A stretch of DNA of 64,000 nt. It comes from Forficula auricularia. Taxonomy: Eukaryota; Arthropoda; Insecta; Dermaptera; Forficulidae. The notes beneath the pieces were generated by a model. The model made no database searches, was not told the DNA's origin, and saw nothing but the letters and a program-made list of their open reading frames with translations. Where the stretch lies: contig JALMQS010000681.1 of assembly GCA_024734495.1 (NCBI GenBank), positions 6,543,542 to 6,607,541 of the forward strand, read 5' to 3'. The translations under genes and the position numbers were made by a program. How positions within the stretch are numbered: the stretch's first letter is position 1; every line of letters starts with the position of its first letter. This document shows positions 35,585 to 46,055 of the stretch, in pieces.

Positions 35585-36115
35585 CTTTATCCATGCGAAG
35601 CATGGGAGAAAGTATTGGAATCGCTCTCGAGGCAAGCGCGACTTCAAAGGGTCCTCAGGTAAAGACTACGGAACCCATAGACTCAATTAAGGTCACAAAT
35701 TGAAGTATTCAATGAGATTGAATTTTAGCACGTGACGGTTTTGCCAAAAATTACCTGGAATCTCGTCGAGAGGCCAAAAAGTGCCATTTTTTTGGAAGTG
35801 CGTGGGGATGGATGGATGTATGTATGTGTGTGTGTTATCGTTTTTTTCGTCCACGATTTTTTCCACACCTTTGCGCTGATTGAAATGAAATTGAAAACCT
35901 ACCATTAGTTTAACAAAATGAAGCGCTGATTAGTTTTTGGTACATATCGGTCCACAAACATTAGTACTTTATTTCAGTACTTTTTTAGTTTTTTCTAAAT
36001 ATCTTGAAAATGACTTAACCAATTTTGATGAAATTTAATATCTAATTAAGTACCTTGGGGACCACAAAAAGGTTAAATAAAGTTTTTAGTAAAATTATAT
36101 TTTAATGTACTTTAC

Positions 36116-36325
36116 TCAAGAACATATTAATATTTCAAATGAATTTGGATAAAGTTTAGCAACGATCCGTTGAAGTTTATTTCCCAAAGGATCAGCGTTT
36201 AAAAATGTAGATGTTGAGTCTGGATATATTTGTGATTGTTCTCCTTCGTTTTTTCTAGATAAAAATTCTTCCATTGACTCCAAAATATTATTACTAATAT
36301 TAAAGTATTGTTTATTTGTTTACAA
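36116..36325 (-). pseudogene. Second open segment, related N-terminal motif
   Basis: Minus-strand frame of about 69 codons, with a stop just upstream at 36326-36328 and TGA at 36116-36118. Contains SNNILESMEEFLSRKN and NKLQRIVAKLYPNSFE. The second motif is also encoded on the plus strand at about 34378-34430, with a synonymous third-base change in one Leu codon. No family recognised. It may be captured coding sequence that the inverted repeat has duplicated. Confidence 0.4.
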
Positions 36326-36520
36326 CCATTGCTGAAGACATGGAGGAATCGGCTTAAAATCAAAAATAACGATCGGATTCTTATCTAATACTAGAGGGAA
36401 TAACCTTATTGCATTCCATTTTTGATGTTTTGACTATTAATGGCAACCTCTACTGGAAATCGTGGATAGAATCGACTTAAAATCAAAAAGACTAAATTCT
36501 TTTTTGGTAAACAACTCAAG

Positions 36521-36985
36521 AATCTAATGTAGAATTATTATTCCTCAAGTACTAGATGAGAATCAATCGCTATTTTTGATTTTAAGTCGATTCCTCCATG
36601 TCTTCAGCAATGGTTACCAATAAAAACCGAAACGTCAAAAATCCAATATAGAATGGTTATTCCTCAAGTACTAGATGAGAATCAATCGCTATTTTTGATT
36701 TTAACTCGATTCCTCTATGTTTTCAGCAATGGTTACCAATAAAAACCGAAACGTCAAAAGTCCAATATAGAATGGTTATTCCTCAAGTACTAGATGAGAA
36801 TCAATCGCTATTTTTGATTTTAACTCGATTCCTCTATGTCTTCAGCAATGGTTACCAATAAAAACCGAAACGTCAAAAATCCAATATAGAATGGTTATTC
36901 CTCAAGTACTAGATGAGAATCAATAGCTATTTTTGATTTTAAGTCGATTCCTCCATGTCGTCAGCAATGGTAACGGATAAGAAAA
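36521..36985 (+). repeat. 119-bp tandem array, four copies
   Basis: 'ttcctcaagtactagatgag' starts at 36541, 36660, 36779 and 36898. Each monomer has GGTT, a short loop, AACC and then GAAACGUC, which resembles the 3' half of a hammerhead core; the expected CUGANGA is replaced by a CAGCAAU-like sequence. Inverse copies precede it at 36325-36510. Confidence 0.85.
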
Positions 36986-37704
36986 CAACGCGGTTGCTAT
37001 GGTTACTTATAAAATTTCCTCCCAAATTTTTACCATTTCACAGCGAGAAGCCTAACCATTCTTACTTAAGTTAGGTTAAATGAGCTATATTAAAACGATC
37101 AAATGAATAAATTTTAAAGAATTTAAAATTAAAAAAAAGTACTATTTTACTATAGAGTAAAGTACTTTAAAATATGATTTTACTAAAAACTTTATTTAAC
37201 CTTTTTTGTGGTCCCCAAGGTACTTAATTAGGATATTAAATTTCATCAAAATTGGTTAAGTCATTTTCAAGATATTTAGAAAAAACTAAAAAAGTACTGA
37301 AATAAAGTACTAATGTTTGTGGACCGATATGTACCAAAAACTAATCAGCGCTTCATTTTGTTAAACTAATGGTAGGTTTTCAATTTCATTTCAATCAGCG
37401 CAAAGGTGTGGAAAAAATCGTGGACGAAAAAAACGATAACACACACACATACATACATACATACATACATCCCCACGCACTTCCAAAAAAATGGCACTTT
37501 TTGGCCTCTCGACGAGATTCCAGGTAATTTTTGGCAAAACCGTCACGTGCTAAAATTCAATCTCATTGAATACTTCAATTTGTGACCTTAATTGAGTCTA
37601 TGGGTTCCGTAGTCTTTACCTGAGGACCCTTTGAAGTCGCGCTTGCCGCGAGAGCGATTCCAATACTTTCTCCCATGCTTCGCATTGGATAAAAGTAAAA
37701 ATAA

Positions 37705-38547
37705 GTACCTAATATGATAATAAAAATAACAGATTTTTATAATTTTTTTAATTTATTGTCAATTTGAAATCAAATGGTCAGTGAAAGTCGTCTGTTAAAC
37801 TCACTATTAAGCTAATAAAAATAAAATAAATAATAAATAATATATTACGAAATAAATTTATATAATTTTTTGAACAATAGATCTTTCATACATTATTTGG
37901 ACAATTTCCTTATAATTAATTATTTATTTTCATTTAAAATTAGTATGGCTACAATATACACGAAATTGAATTAAGTAATAAATTTTTACGTAATAAAATA
38001 ATATTAGATGACTATGAAATTTGTATAGATTATGTTTGTGTTTTGATTATAATTGTCTCTTCTTCTTCTATCTCTATATATAAGTAAAAAGGAGAAAATC
38101 TTTATAAATGTATATGAAACCTGTGTGTGAAAAGAAGTTAATGTCAGAAAGTACTCACCAGAATTTAAGAATAATTTCATCATTCGAAAAACTTAAACAT
38201 TCCGGATTATTATAGGTCTTATTTTATGGCTACTTTTTAGAAATCCGACCAGGAGTAATGTTTTTTATGCTAGTAATGTATAATTATATTTTAATTTTTC
38301 TCCGTTTATTTATATTGGTAATAGGTGGTTGAATAAAATCAAGACAAGTGTTTGAATATTATTGATGAATTTATAGAAAACTTGTCATGATATCCCGAAG
38401 TATAATCTTCGCCAGGAGTAATTTTTTGCGATATTTAAAAACGCTTAATGAATATTATTTTTAATTTTAAATTCAGGTAAAATGGTTGATTTTTATTTTT
38501 TATATAAAATTGAAATAAATTGAAATTGATGTTTTTTATTGAATTAA
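37705..38547. other. AT-rich interval, nothing recognised
   Basis: No family-like frame and no repeat boundaries that I can defend. Confidence 0.45.
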
Positions 38548-38737
38548 GGGGCCGGGTTGGCCGAGCGGTTGGTGTACAAGCCTGCGAATCAAGCGGACCC
38601 GGGTTCGAATCCGACTCGAGGCAACCGGCTAAAAATCTGATCCCTACCATAGAAGATAAAATTTAATAATGGTATCGTAAATTTGCTGATGGCTAAAAAG
38701 CCCGAAAAGCCCCCCCCCCCCCCCCAAAAAAAAAAAA
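38548..38737 (+). mobile_element. tRNA-derived SINE (family 1), with full tRNA-like head
   Basis: Head GGCCGGGTTGGCCGAGCGG holds an A box (TGGCCGAGCGG); B box GGTTCGAATCC follows at tRNA spacing. The body ends in 'gctaaaaagcccgaaaagc', a C-run and an A-run. Flanks ATTGAATTAA (38538-38547) and ATTGAATTTAA (38738-38748) look like the target duplication. The most tRNA-like member here; the source was probably a tRNA with a type II-like D-arm. Confidence 0.88.
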
Positions 38738-39067
38738 ATTGAATTTAAAATTATAAATAATATTAATATAGTATTTTTAACATTTAATTCAAATTTACTT
38801 GATCTTGTCTGCAAAAGAAATCATCCTTTTAATATGTCAAAGCCAAAATGTTTTTTATAATCAAGATTATTTTTAATTACTGTTTATTTATTACCAACAA
38901 CCTGTTTGTTTTGATTTAAAAACCACTGTGTTTTCTATTTTGAAAACAGAGATCTGATTTATTTTGAAGTCTACTACCTACAATCACCAACCTGTTTATT
39001 TACTTTAACCCACCTGTTAATAATAATTGATTTAATTATTAAAGAAACATATCAATTTGAGTTTTCT

Positions 39068-39684
39068 GGGGGGGTCAGATAGGCTAGGTCAGTAGCGTGA
39101 CAGCGAGCTAACCAGGGGACCCGGGTTCGAATCCGACTCGAGGCATCCAGCTAAAATCTGACCCCCGCGGAGTATGAGACAAATTTTAAAAAATATAATG
39201 AGTATCGTAATTAGGCTTATGGTTAGAAAGGCCAGAAAAGCCGAAAAAACCGCCAGGCCAGTGACTCTTAAATAAAATAGAAAAAAAGTAAAAAAGAATT
39301 AAAATGTACTTTTCTTACGGATTTTTTTTAAGAACAAAGAAGTTAAATAATTAGCTAAGATCATTGAAGGGTATTTAAAAAACAAGAGTATAAGTGTTTT
39401 CATTTTTTAAATTGGAATCTGGAGAAAAATTAAGAAAGTTGATAATTGGCCGAGTAAATAGGGGATCCAAAAAGTGGGTTCAGCTTACATTAATTGCGGG
39501 GAAAGCATTTTTTTCGGGGATCGTTTGGTATGGTGTGGGGGGGGGGGCATCGAGGGTGACTCGGAGGCATCCAGCTAAAATCTGACCCCCGGGGGGCAGA
39601 GATAAATTTAAAAAAATATATAACTAGTATCGTAATTAGGCTTATGGCTAGAAAGGCCGAAAAGCCAAAAAACAAAAAAACTTC
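39068..39684 (+). mobile_element. Chimera: SINE - hAT segment - SINE tail within one target duplication
   Basis: 39068-39262 is a family 1 SINE (B box GGTTCGAATCC). 39263-39537 duplicates the hAT sequence at 40475-40750 ('gtgactcttaaataaaatag' through 'tggtatggtgtggg'). 39538-39684 is a second SINE lacking its head. The whole is flanked by GAGTTTTCT at 39059-39067 and 39685-39693. The order SINE then hAT is the same as at 40293-40750. Confidence 0.78.
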
Positions 39685-40292
39685 GAGTTTTCTCAAAGTT
39701 GAGAACTGCTTAGATCGTATCTTTGTTCTTTAAGCTTTCAAACTTCCTTAAAATCGATAAATCTGTTTTCGATATAATTAGAATATACTAATAAGAAAAA
39801 ATATAAGTATTAGGTTCTCCTTATTTTGGATATTTTTGAATATTTACGCGGACTGGGGCTCATATGCCTCTAAATAAAAAAAATATTCCCCAAATTTCAA
39901 GTCTCTATCTCAATTTTAACCTAGTGCTACACAGCGATTAAGTTTCCCATCTACGAGTATATAACATGGAGTTTTTGGCATTGAACAATGAATTTTTTAT
40001 TCCGGCCAAAGTAATAGTTTAAAAAATTTGAAACTCTGTAGACTTTATCCTTATAATAGTAGCTATCCTTAAGAATATTTACAGATTTTTAGCTATTACA
40101 ATTTTGGAGTTACATCTAGATCAGTGGTTTCCAACCTTTTGTGCCCCATCGCCCCTTTCTGGATGTTGACTAACACCTATCGCCCCCTTTTCATTTTCAG
40201 AGTATGCCTAATTTTATTTTGAAGTAAAGTGTAAATAATAAAGCACTTTTATTATTTTAAACAATTTTATTACCGTATATAAAAACAACCAA

Positions 40293-40470
40293 GGGGGGTC
40301 AGATAGGCTAGGCGGTAGCGTGACAGCGAGCTAACCAGGGGACCCGGGTTCGAATCCGACTCGAGGCATCCAGCTAAAATCTGACCCCCGGGGGTAGAGA
40401 CAAATTTTAAAAATATAACGAGTATCGTAATTAGGCTTATGGCTAGAAAGGCCGAAAAGCCGAAAAAGAA
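40293..40470 (+). mobile_element. tRNA-derived SINE (family 1) nested in the hAT
   Basis: B box GGTTCGAATCC, body 'catccagctaaaatctgacc', tail 'ggcttatggctagaaaggcc' and an A-rich end. Third level of nesting at this locus. Confidence 0.88.
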
Positions 40471-40654
40471 ACTCAATCCAGTGACTCTTAAATAAAATAG
40501 AAAAAAAGTAAAAAATTAAAATGTACTTTTCTTACAGATTTTTTTTAAGAACAAAGAAGTTAAATAATTAACTAAGATCATTGAAGGATATTTAAAAAAC
40601 AAGAGTATATGTTTTCATTTTTTAAATTGGAATCTGGAAAAATTAAGAAAGTTG

Positions 40655-41818
40655 ATAATTAGCCCAGTAAATAGGGGATCCAAAAAGTGGTTCAGCTTAC
40701 ATTAATTGCGGGGAAAGATTTTTTTTCGAGGATCGTATGGTATGGTGTGGGTATGCGAAATCTCAGTTTGCGACCTCGAAAGTTTTTGCAAAAAATCGCA
40801 GTATTTTCTTCATAAAATGAAAACCACTCAATCTAGAAATTTGATTTCTCTTCATTCTCTAGGAAATTTTTATGACTTTGTACGTTTACTTGGATCACTT
40901 TTTAGATTTTTCTTAGATTTATAGATATCCAGCATTTTCCATTACGCTTTACAGGATTCGGATCATATCCTGTCCTGAAAATGTAAGATATCTATAAATA
41001 TAAAAGTTTTATAAAAAAAGTGGTTCAAGTAACCGTTCAAGTAAATAAAATTTCCTAAAAATGAGAGAGAAATCAAGTTTCTAGGATGAGTGGTTTTCAT
41101 TTTACGAACGAAAAACTGAAGTTTTTTGAAACAATGAATAATTTCCTGTCATGGAAAATGCTGATATCTATAAATCTAAGACTTTAACAAAAAAGTGGTC
41201 CAGGTAAACGTTCAAGTAACAATATTTCCTAGACAATGAGATAAGAAACAAGTTTCTAGGATGAGTGGTTTTCATTTTATGAAGGAAAATCTACAATTTT
41301 TTTTGCAAAAAATTGCATTTTTTTAAAAACTTCAACCTCATTGCGGCACGGGCTACCAATATCCAATTAAGATGAAACTTTGTTTCAATTGTAGCAAATT
41401 TAATTTAGTTTAAACATGTATAGAGTGGTATTTATCGAAAATGTGCTCCTTCATGGTCAAAATGGGAAAAATCGAAAAAGTGATATTTTTTGGGGTATTC
41501 AAAAGTGATCCCAGGTCTGTTTTTTGGATCACCATAAAAAATCGAACTACTGGACGAATTTTGGATATTTTTTTAATCGACTCGAAATTTTGGGCTCTTT
41601 AATTTACTACAGGACGGTTATTTGCAAAATATGAACTGTTTTATAGTTATAAGCGGGAAACTGGAAAAAGTCCAAAAATTTCGAAGTTTTTCTGCCACCA
41701 AAAGTTGTCCTCCACATTTTCGAGGTCGGAAACTTAGATTTCGCATACCCACACCATACCTAAAAAAAAAAATTCCCGGAATTAATGTAAGCTGAAACCC
41801 CTCTATTTACTGGGCTAA
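40655..41818. repeat. Inverted repeat inside the hAT
   Basis: 40655-40790 ('cccagtaaataggg', 'tatgcgaaatctcag') is inverted at 41700-41818 ('tctatttactggg', 'gatttcgcatacccacacc'). Between them, blocks containing 'caagtttctaggatgagtgg' occur twice in direct orientation (41074, 41248), with a related inverted copy near 40830. Probably another foldback or duplicated hAT interior. Confidence 0.75.
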
Positions 41819-42308
41819 GTTAAAGTTTGAAAACTTTGTTATTGTTTTATTTTACCCGGCAACTTCTACTGTACAGCACTATTTTAATCCCCCCCCCTTA
41901 GAATACTCATCGCCCCCCAATCGCCCCCTGATAACCCAAATCGCCCCCAGGTTGGGACCCACTGATCTAGATAAAATACTGCTATATCTTAGCATTAGTA
42001 AGTTATAGAGTCCAAAATTATAAAAGCTAAAAATCTGTAAAAATTTTAAGGCATAGCTATTATTATAAGGATAGTCTACACAGTTTCAAATTTTTTCAAC
42101 AATTACTTTGGCCGGAATAAAAAATTGATCGTTCAATGCAAAAACCCAGGTTATTTAAGATGGGAAACTTAATCGCTGTGTAGCACTAGGTTAAAATTGA
42201 GATAGAGTCTTGATCTTGGGGAATTTTTTTATTTATTTAGAACCATGTCAGCCAATATCTGCGTAAATATTCGAAAATATCCAATATAAGGAGCACCCTA
42301 ATAAGTAT

Positions 42309-43310
42309 ATATCTACAGCGGCTTGTGGGCTTAAGCCCCCCCCCCTCCTAACCTTTGAGGTGGAGACTGAGCTTTGAGTTTTTCAGTTTTAATCTGTCGT
42401 TACATATTTTTCCTTTTTTGACCGCCCCCCCCCCTCCAAAAAAATTAACCTCCGGGGCCTATGATATAATAGTACATATATACCTATGTATAATTTTTGT
42501 TCGTTAAATAAGATTATTATATTTATTTTAATTTAAAATTACTTTGTATTCAATTAAGTAATAAACTTGTACATAATAAAATAAAATTCGATGACTTTGA
42601 GAATTCGTAAAGAAAATGTTTTGATCATAATTTTGTGATAATTCAATTAGAGATGATTTCTTATTTTATTTTTTTATTTTTGATGATCTTTGATAAATTC
42701 ACAATGTCATTCATTAGATAAGAGAAATCGAAAGTGAAAGAGCGAAAGAGAAGAGAAATAGGGTTAAGGGAGAGGGAAAATGGGAAGAAACAAGTGGAAC
42801 AGAGATTTCTTTTCTTTCTTTCAAAGAACTAAGATTGATTTTTTTTTTTTTTACTTTTCGTTTTTGATGGAATGAGATTGAAGGAACTTTTGAACTTTTG
42901 AGAACTATAGAATTGAGAGATTTGAACGAAGAAAATAAATAAGAAAGAAAGAGAGCGAGAGATAATAATAATAATAATAATAATGATAATAGGAAGACGT
43001 AGAACAAGAGGAATCAAAGAAAGTGGAAGAGATTGATCAAAATGAGGAAAGTAGGTGATATATGAGAAGAGATGACTATCCATTACTCAATAGATGTTTA
43101 TTTCCTGATTTTTTTCTTTTTGGGAAAGAAAAACAAAAGAATATTTTTCGTTGATTGAAAGAAAAATAATCAAAAAACGTAAACGAACAAATTGAAGGAA
43201 AGTGTGAAAACGTTTTGAAGACTCTTTTCGCTCTCAGACTAAAGAAACCTTAATAATCTTATACAAAAAGGATAAAGAAGTAAATAAATATTTTATGAGA
43301 TATTTATTTA
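42309..43310. other. Interval with C-runs and a long purine-rich tract
   Basis: C-rich blocks near 42335 and 42424. From about 42716 to 43060 the plus strand is strongly A/G-biased ('gaaagagcgaaagagaagag'), which creates false Ser/Leu/Ile-rich frames on the minus strand. A (TAA)n stretch lies near 42964. No gene supported. Confidence 0.55.
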
Positions 43311-43315
43311 CTACT

Positions 43316-43660
43316 AGCTGACGCCCGGGCCTTCGGCTAAGGTTAAAATTTATATAGATAATGTAAAAATTGTTCCCTTAACCAAAAATAATATTGACAG
43401 TTGAAAGATTTCCAAAAAGCTATTATCGCCCATCTTGTTTGTTTGCTTTTACCCCCAGAGAGGAGCTGGTGTTGTTTCCTCGAAGGGAAAAAAAATTTCC
43501 ATCCCACAGATGTGATATCTATAAAAACACTATATATAAAAACACTCGTGTATTTGAATGGAATGTTGTGTGAAAATTTCAAAGAAATCGGTGAAGAACG
43601 TTCGGAGATCCTTCAACGTATCACTTAAGTGTAACAGTACATTTTTATTTATATAGATGA
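43316..43660 (+). mobile_element. Short repeat with hairpin-like start, helentron- or LINE-tail-like
   Basis: Opens with 'ctagctgacgcccgggcc' and closes with 'ttatttatatagat' after 'tttcaaagaaatcggtgaag'. This style of terminal sequence recurs in insect helentron/HINE-type and LINE 3' ends. No diagnostic protein; a related but diverged unit may span 45183-46055, which starts 'ttactagcttaaaggcccgc'. Confidence 0.45.
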
Positions 43661-43875
43661 TTTAGGTTTTCTAGGTCACTTGTTTCATGAAACCCTAACT
43701 CATAGTAAATTAATATCTCATAAAATATTTATTTACTTTTATCTTTATTAACACCTTGCACCGATACCACAATCTCTATTAATTATTATCCTAATCAATT
43801 AAATGATCAATTCTTGTATATATTAATAAAGTTGTTGTAGGGAGATAAGGAGAATAGCTTATGCAAATAATTTTT

Positions 43876-43925
43876 ATTTTTTGCCAACGTTTCGTCAACT
43901 TTGTTGGCTTCCTCAGGAGCTCAAA
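43876..43925 (-). ncRNA. Hammerhead-like motif, family C copy 1, left
   Basis: CUGAGGA complement of 43910-43916, extra A, stem II GCCAAC/GUUGAC with mismatch, GAAACGUU. Helix I is weak here (GGC against a mutated 'gagctc'). Confidence 0.55.
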
Positions 43926-43932
43926 TAAATTA

Positions 43933-43985
43933 ACGATCCCTGAGGAAGTGAACAAAGTTGACGAAACGTTGGCTAAAAATAAAAA
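43933..43985 (+). ncRNA. Hammerhead-like motif, family C copy 1, right
   Basis: CUGAGGA 43940-43946, extra A, stem II GUGAAC/GUUGAC with one mismatch, GAAAC 43963-43967, GUU, predicted cleavage after 43970. Only two helix I pairs survive next to the site. Confidence 0.55.
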
Positions 43986-44057
43986 TTATTTTCATAAGGT
44001 ATTGTTCTTATTTCTCTACAACAACTTTACTAATTTAATCGATGGACATAAATAATC

Positions 44058-44842
44058 TTGTATAATATGTTGCATTAAAAACCAAATTTTAGTAAGAACG
44101 GGTTCTTACTAGTTAAAACACGTTTCACTGAATACCTTTGCGGCATACTAAAATTTACTGATGTCAAAAATAAATTTAAGTGAAAACTGAATATAACTAG
44201 ATAAAACGCCTAAAAAGACTCAGTGAAAACTCTCGTCAATGTTCATTTAGATTATATGTGACAAATTTGAATCAAATAACCCCTAAACTGTTTACTCTAC
44301 GTCAAATTCTCATTAGAAGCAAAGTTGTAGAGGAAGTAATTTTTGACATTTTTGTTTAAAATTTTTTGAAAATAAACACCCAAAATGAGGCGGAAGGTCA
44401 AAAATGAAGATTCTAGCCATTTAGACCAAACCCAACCAAATTTTGTATAGTTATTCTGTAGGCCCCCAGAAGAGTAGAAATGCAAAAACTAATCACCCAA
44501 AATAAGGGGGAGGGGTCAAAAATGAAAATTCTAGCCCTTTGGCCAAAGACCTCCCCAAATGTCCAAAATAACATCCTCTACAACTTTGCTTCTTATGGAA
44601 TTTGACGTAGAGTAAACAGTTTAGGGGTTATTTGATTCGAATTTGTCACATATAATCTAAATGAACATTAACGATGGTTTTTACAGAGTCGTTTTGACAA
44701 GACGCGTTTTATCTAGTTATAACCAGTTTTCAATGAAATTCATTTTTGACATCAGTAAATTCTAGTTGCCACAAAGCTATTCAGTTAAACGCGTTTTAAT
44801 TAGTAAGAACCCGTTCTTACTAAAAACCGGTTTTTCATTAAT
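44058..44842. repeat. Foldback MITE family with 'agtaagaacgggttctta' ends, copy 1
   Basis: Terminal inverted repeats contain 'agtaagaacgggttctta' and 'acgcgttt'. The interior is also inverted ('gaagcaaagttgtagagg' versus its inverse). Other copies: 51151-51557 and 59566-60091. Target duplication not resolved. Confidence 0.82.
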
Positions 44843-45182
44843 TAGGGTGATAGATATGCGAGTTTGTTTAAAATTTAGAATAATTCCACCCATTTCATAA
44901 AAAAGAAAATTCTAAAACATTCAATATAGTTTATATTAAAAATGTATTTTTATTTTTTAATTATCTTAAGATAAATTCAATATCTCGGAAATTATCTGTC
45001 GATGTCAAATTCGATACCCACAGAAAAGCATTTTAATTCATTATTGTTTTCAAAAAATATTTTTTTTCCAAATTCCTCCCAATAAACAAACAAATAAATA
45101 ATTAATTAATGATGTGAGTACAATTTTAAAATGAAATAAATTTATATATCTATTAAAATTTTGTTGATTTACATTTATACGT

Positions 45183-46055
45183 ATTACTAGCTTAAAGGCC
45201 CGCCTATATTAGGTTTTAATCTTTAAAATATATTTTTAAAGAAATTCCAAAATCTAATTAATTCCTTTCAGTTAGTTTAGTTAGTATAGTTTCAATAATC
45301 CTTTATAATTAACTTTGAAATAAATAAATAATATTGAAATGAATGAATGAGCTCGAATACAAAAGCTAAAAGGCTTAGTTCTTTTGAAATGGCTGAGGGT
45401 CTTAAATACAATAGAAAAAGGATGAGGTGAGATTTCCAAGGGTATTTTTAAGAAAAATGATTTTTCAATAACATATTTTATTTTAAATTAAATATTTTTC
45501 ATCTATATAAATATATATATAATCAAAAGCTTGGCTGAAACTTTTTTATTTTTTCTATCCTATTAAAGACGGTTTGCAGAATTTTTAAAAAGATTTCATC
45601 CAACCCAAAAAAGTTAGGAATTTTTGAAAAAATAGCTTTTTTAAATAACCATAACTTTTTCAAAAATTTAGTTATCATGACGATTTTTTTAAATTTACTT
45701 AATAGATAGTTTTTTTAAATTTTTGTTGCAATATTAAATTCTTCTTCAACGATAATGTAGTTAGAACTATTGAAAATGAATGACACTCAAAAATCTTACA
45801 AACAGGGCCGCCAACACTTGTTTTTTTGCTAGTTTAGTTCTTTTATTGTTTGGCAAGCTATGTTGGCTAACCTGAATTTTTTTTGTTTTTCCTGAATTTT
45901 CCAATTTTCCGGGTAACTTTTCCAATTTTTTTTTACGTATTAAACTGAATTGGACTATTACGAACATTAAAAAAAAATTAGCCAAATTGGTCCAGGCATT
46001 TGAGAGATCTGCGCTTACGAACAAACAGAAATTCATTTTTATTATATAGATTAAT
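45183..46055. other. Possible diverged repeat, no gene
   Basis: Begins 'ttactagcttaaaggcccgc' and ends with 'ttggtccaggcatttgagag' and 'tttttattatatagatt', phrases typical of 3' ends of old insect repeats. Minus-strand frame 45767-46036 shows no family resemblance. Confidence 0.4.

Larger units (their letters stand above)
34374..37704. repeat. Compound inverted structure with satellite, captured segments and microsatellite
   Basis: Near-identical arms 35578-36117 and 37155-37704 (outer ends 'tactttatccatgcgaagca' and its inverse). A shorter pair, 34374-34450 and 36119-36190, shares 'aacggatcgttgctaaactt'. The 119-bp monomer described below occurs in both orientations. (CATA)n stretches lie in both arms. 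It could be a helentron or foldback-type element; neither a Rep/helicase nor a transposase is present. Confidence 0.8.
40122..41964. mobile_element. hAT element nested in the foldback
   Basis: Left CAGTGGTTTCCAACC, right end inward CAGTGGGTCCCAACC. Perfect 8-bp flanks ATCTAGAT at 40114-40121 and 41965-41972. Next to the ends are repeated 'tcgccccc' blocks (40149, 40181, 41910-41945). No transposase recognised; it carries a SINE and an internal inverted repeat. Confidence 0.92.
39811..42300. mobile_element. hAT-type foldback with about 300-bp inverted arms, host of nested elements
   Basis: Ends TAGGTTCTCCTTATTTTGG and, inward from the right, TAGGGTGCTCCTTATATTGG. Perfect 8-bp flanks ATAAGTAT at 39803-39810 and 42301-42308. 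Arms 39811-40121 and 41965-42300 are inverted copies (for example 'ttttattccggccaaagtaa'). The loop was hit by the element at 40122-41964. Confidence 0.88.
43828..44032. mobile_element. PLE-like foldback family C, copy 1
   Basis: Arms with 'aagttgttgtagggag' and 'tctctacaacaactt' at the ends and 'gttgacgaaacgttggc' inside. Each arm holds one ribozyme-like motif. Confidence 0.85.

Noticed and set aside
36521..36985. CRISPR-like array
   Set aside because: The 119-bp units are contiguous with no variable spacers, and the context is eukaryotic.
38548..38620. Functional tRNA gene
   Set aside because: A and B boxes are good, but the sequence is the head of a SINE with shared body copies and a target duplication.
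42714..43083. Overlapping minus-strand Ser/Leu/Ile-rich frames
   Set aside because: Product of the purine-rich tract and a (TAA)n repeat.
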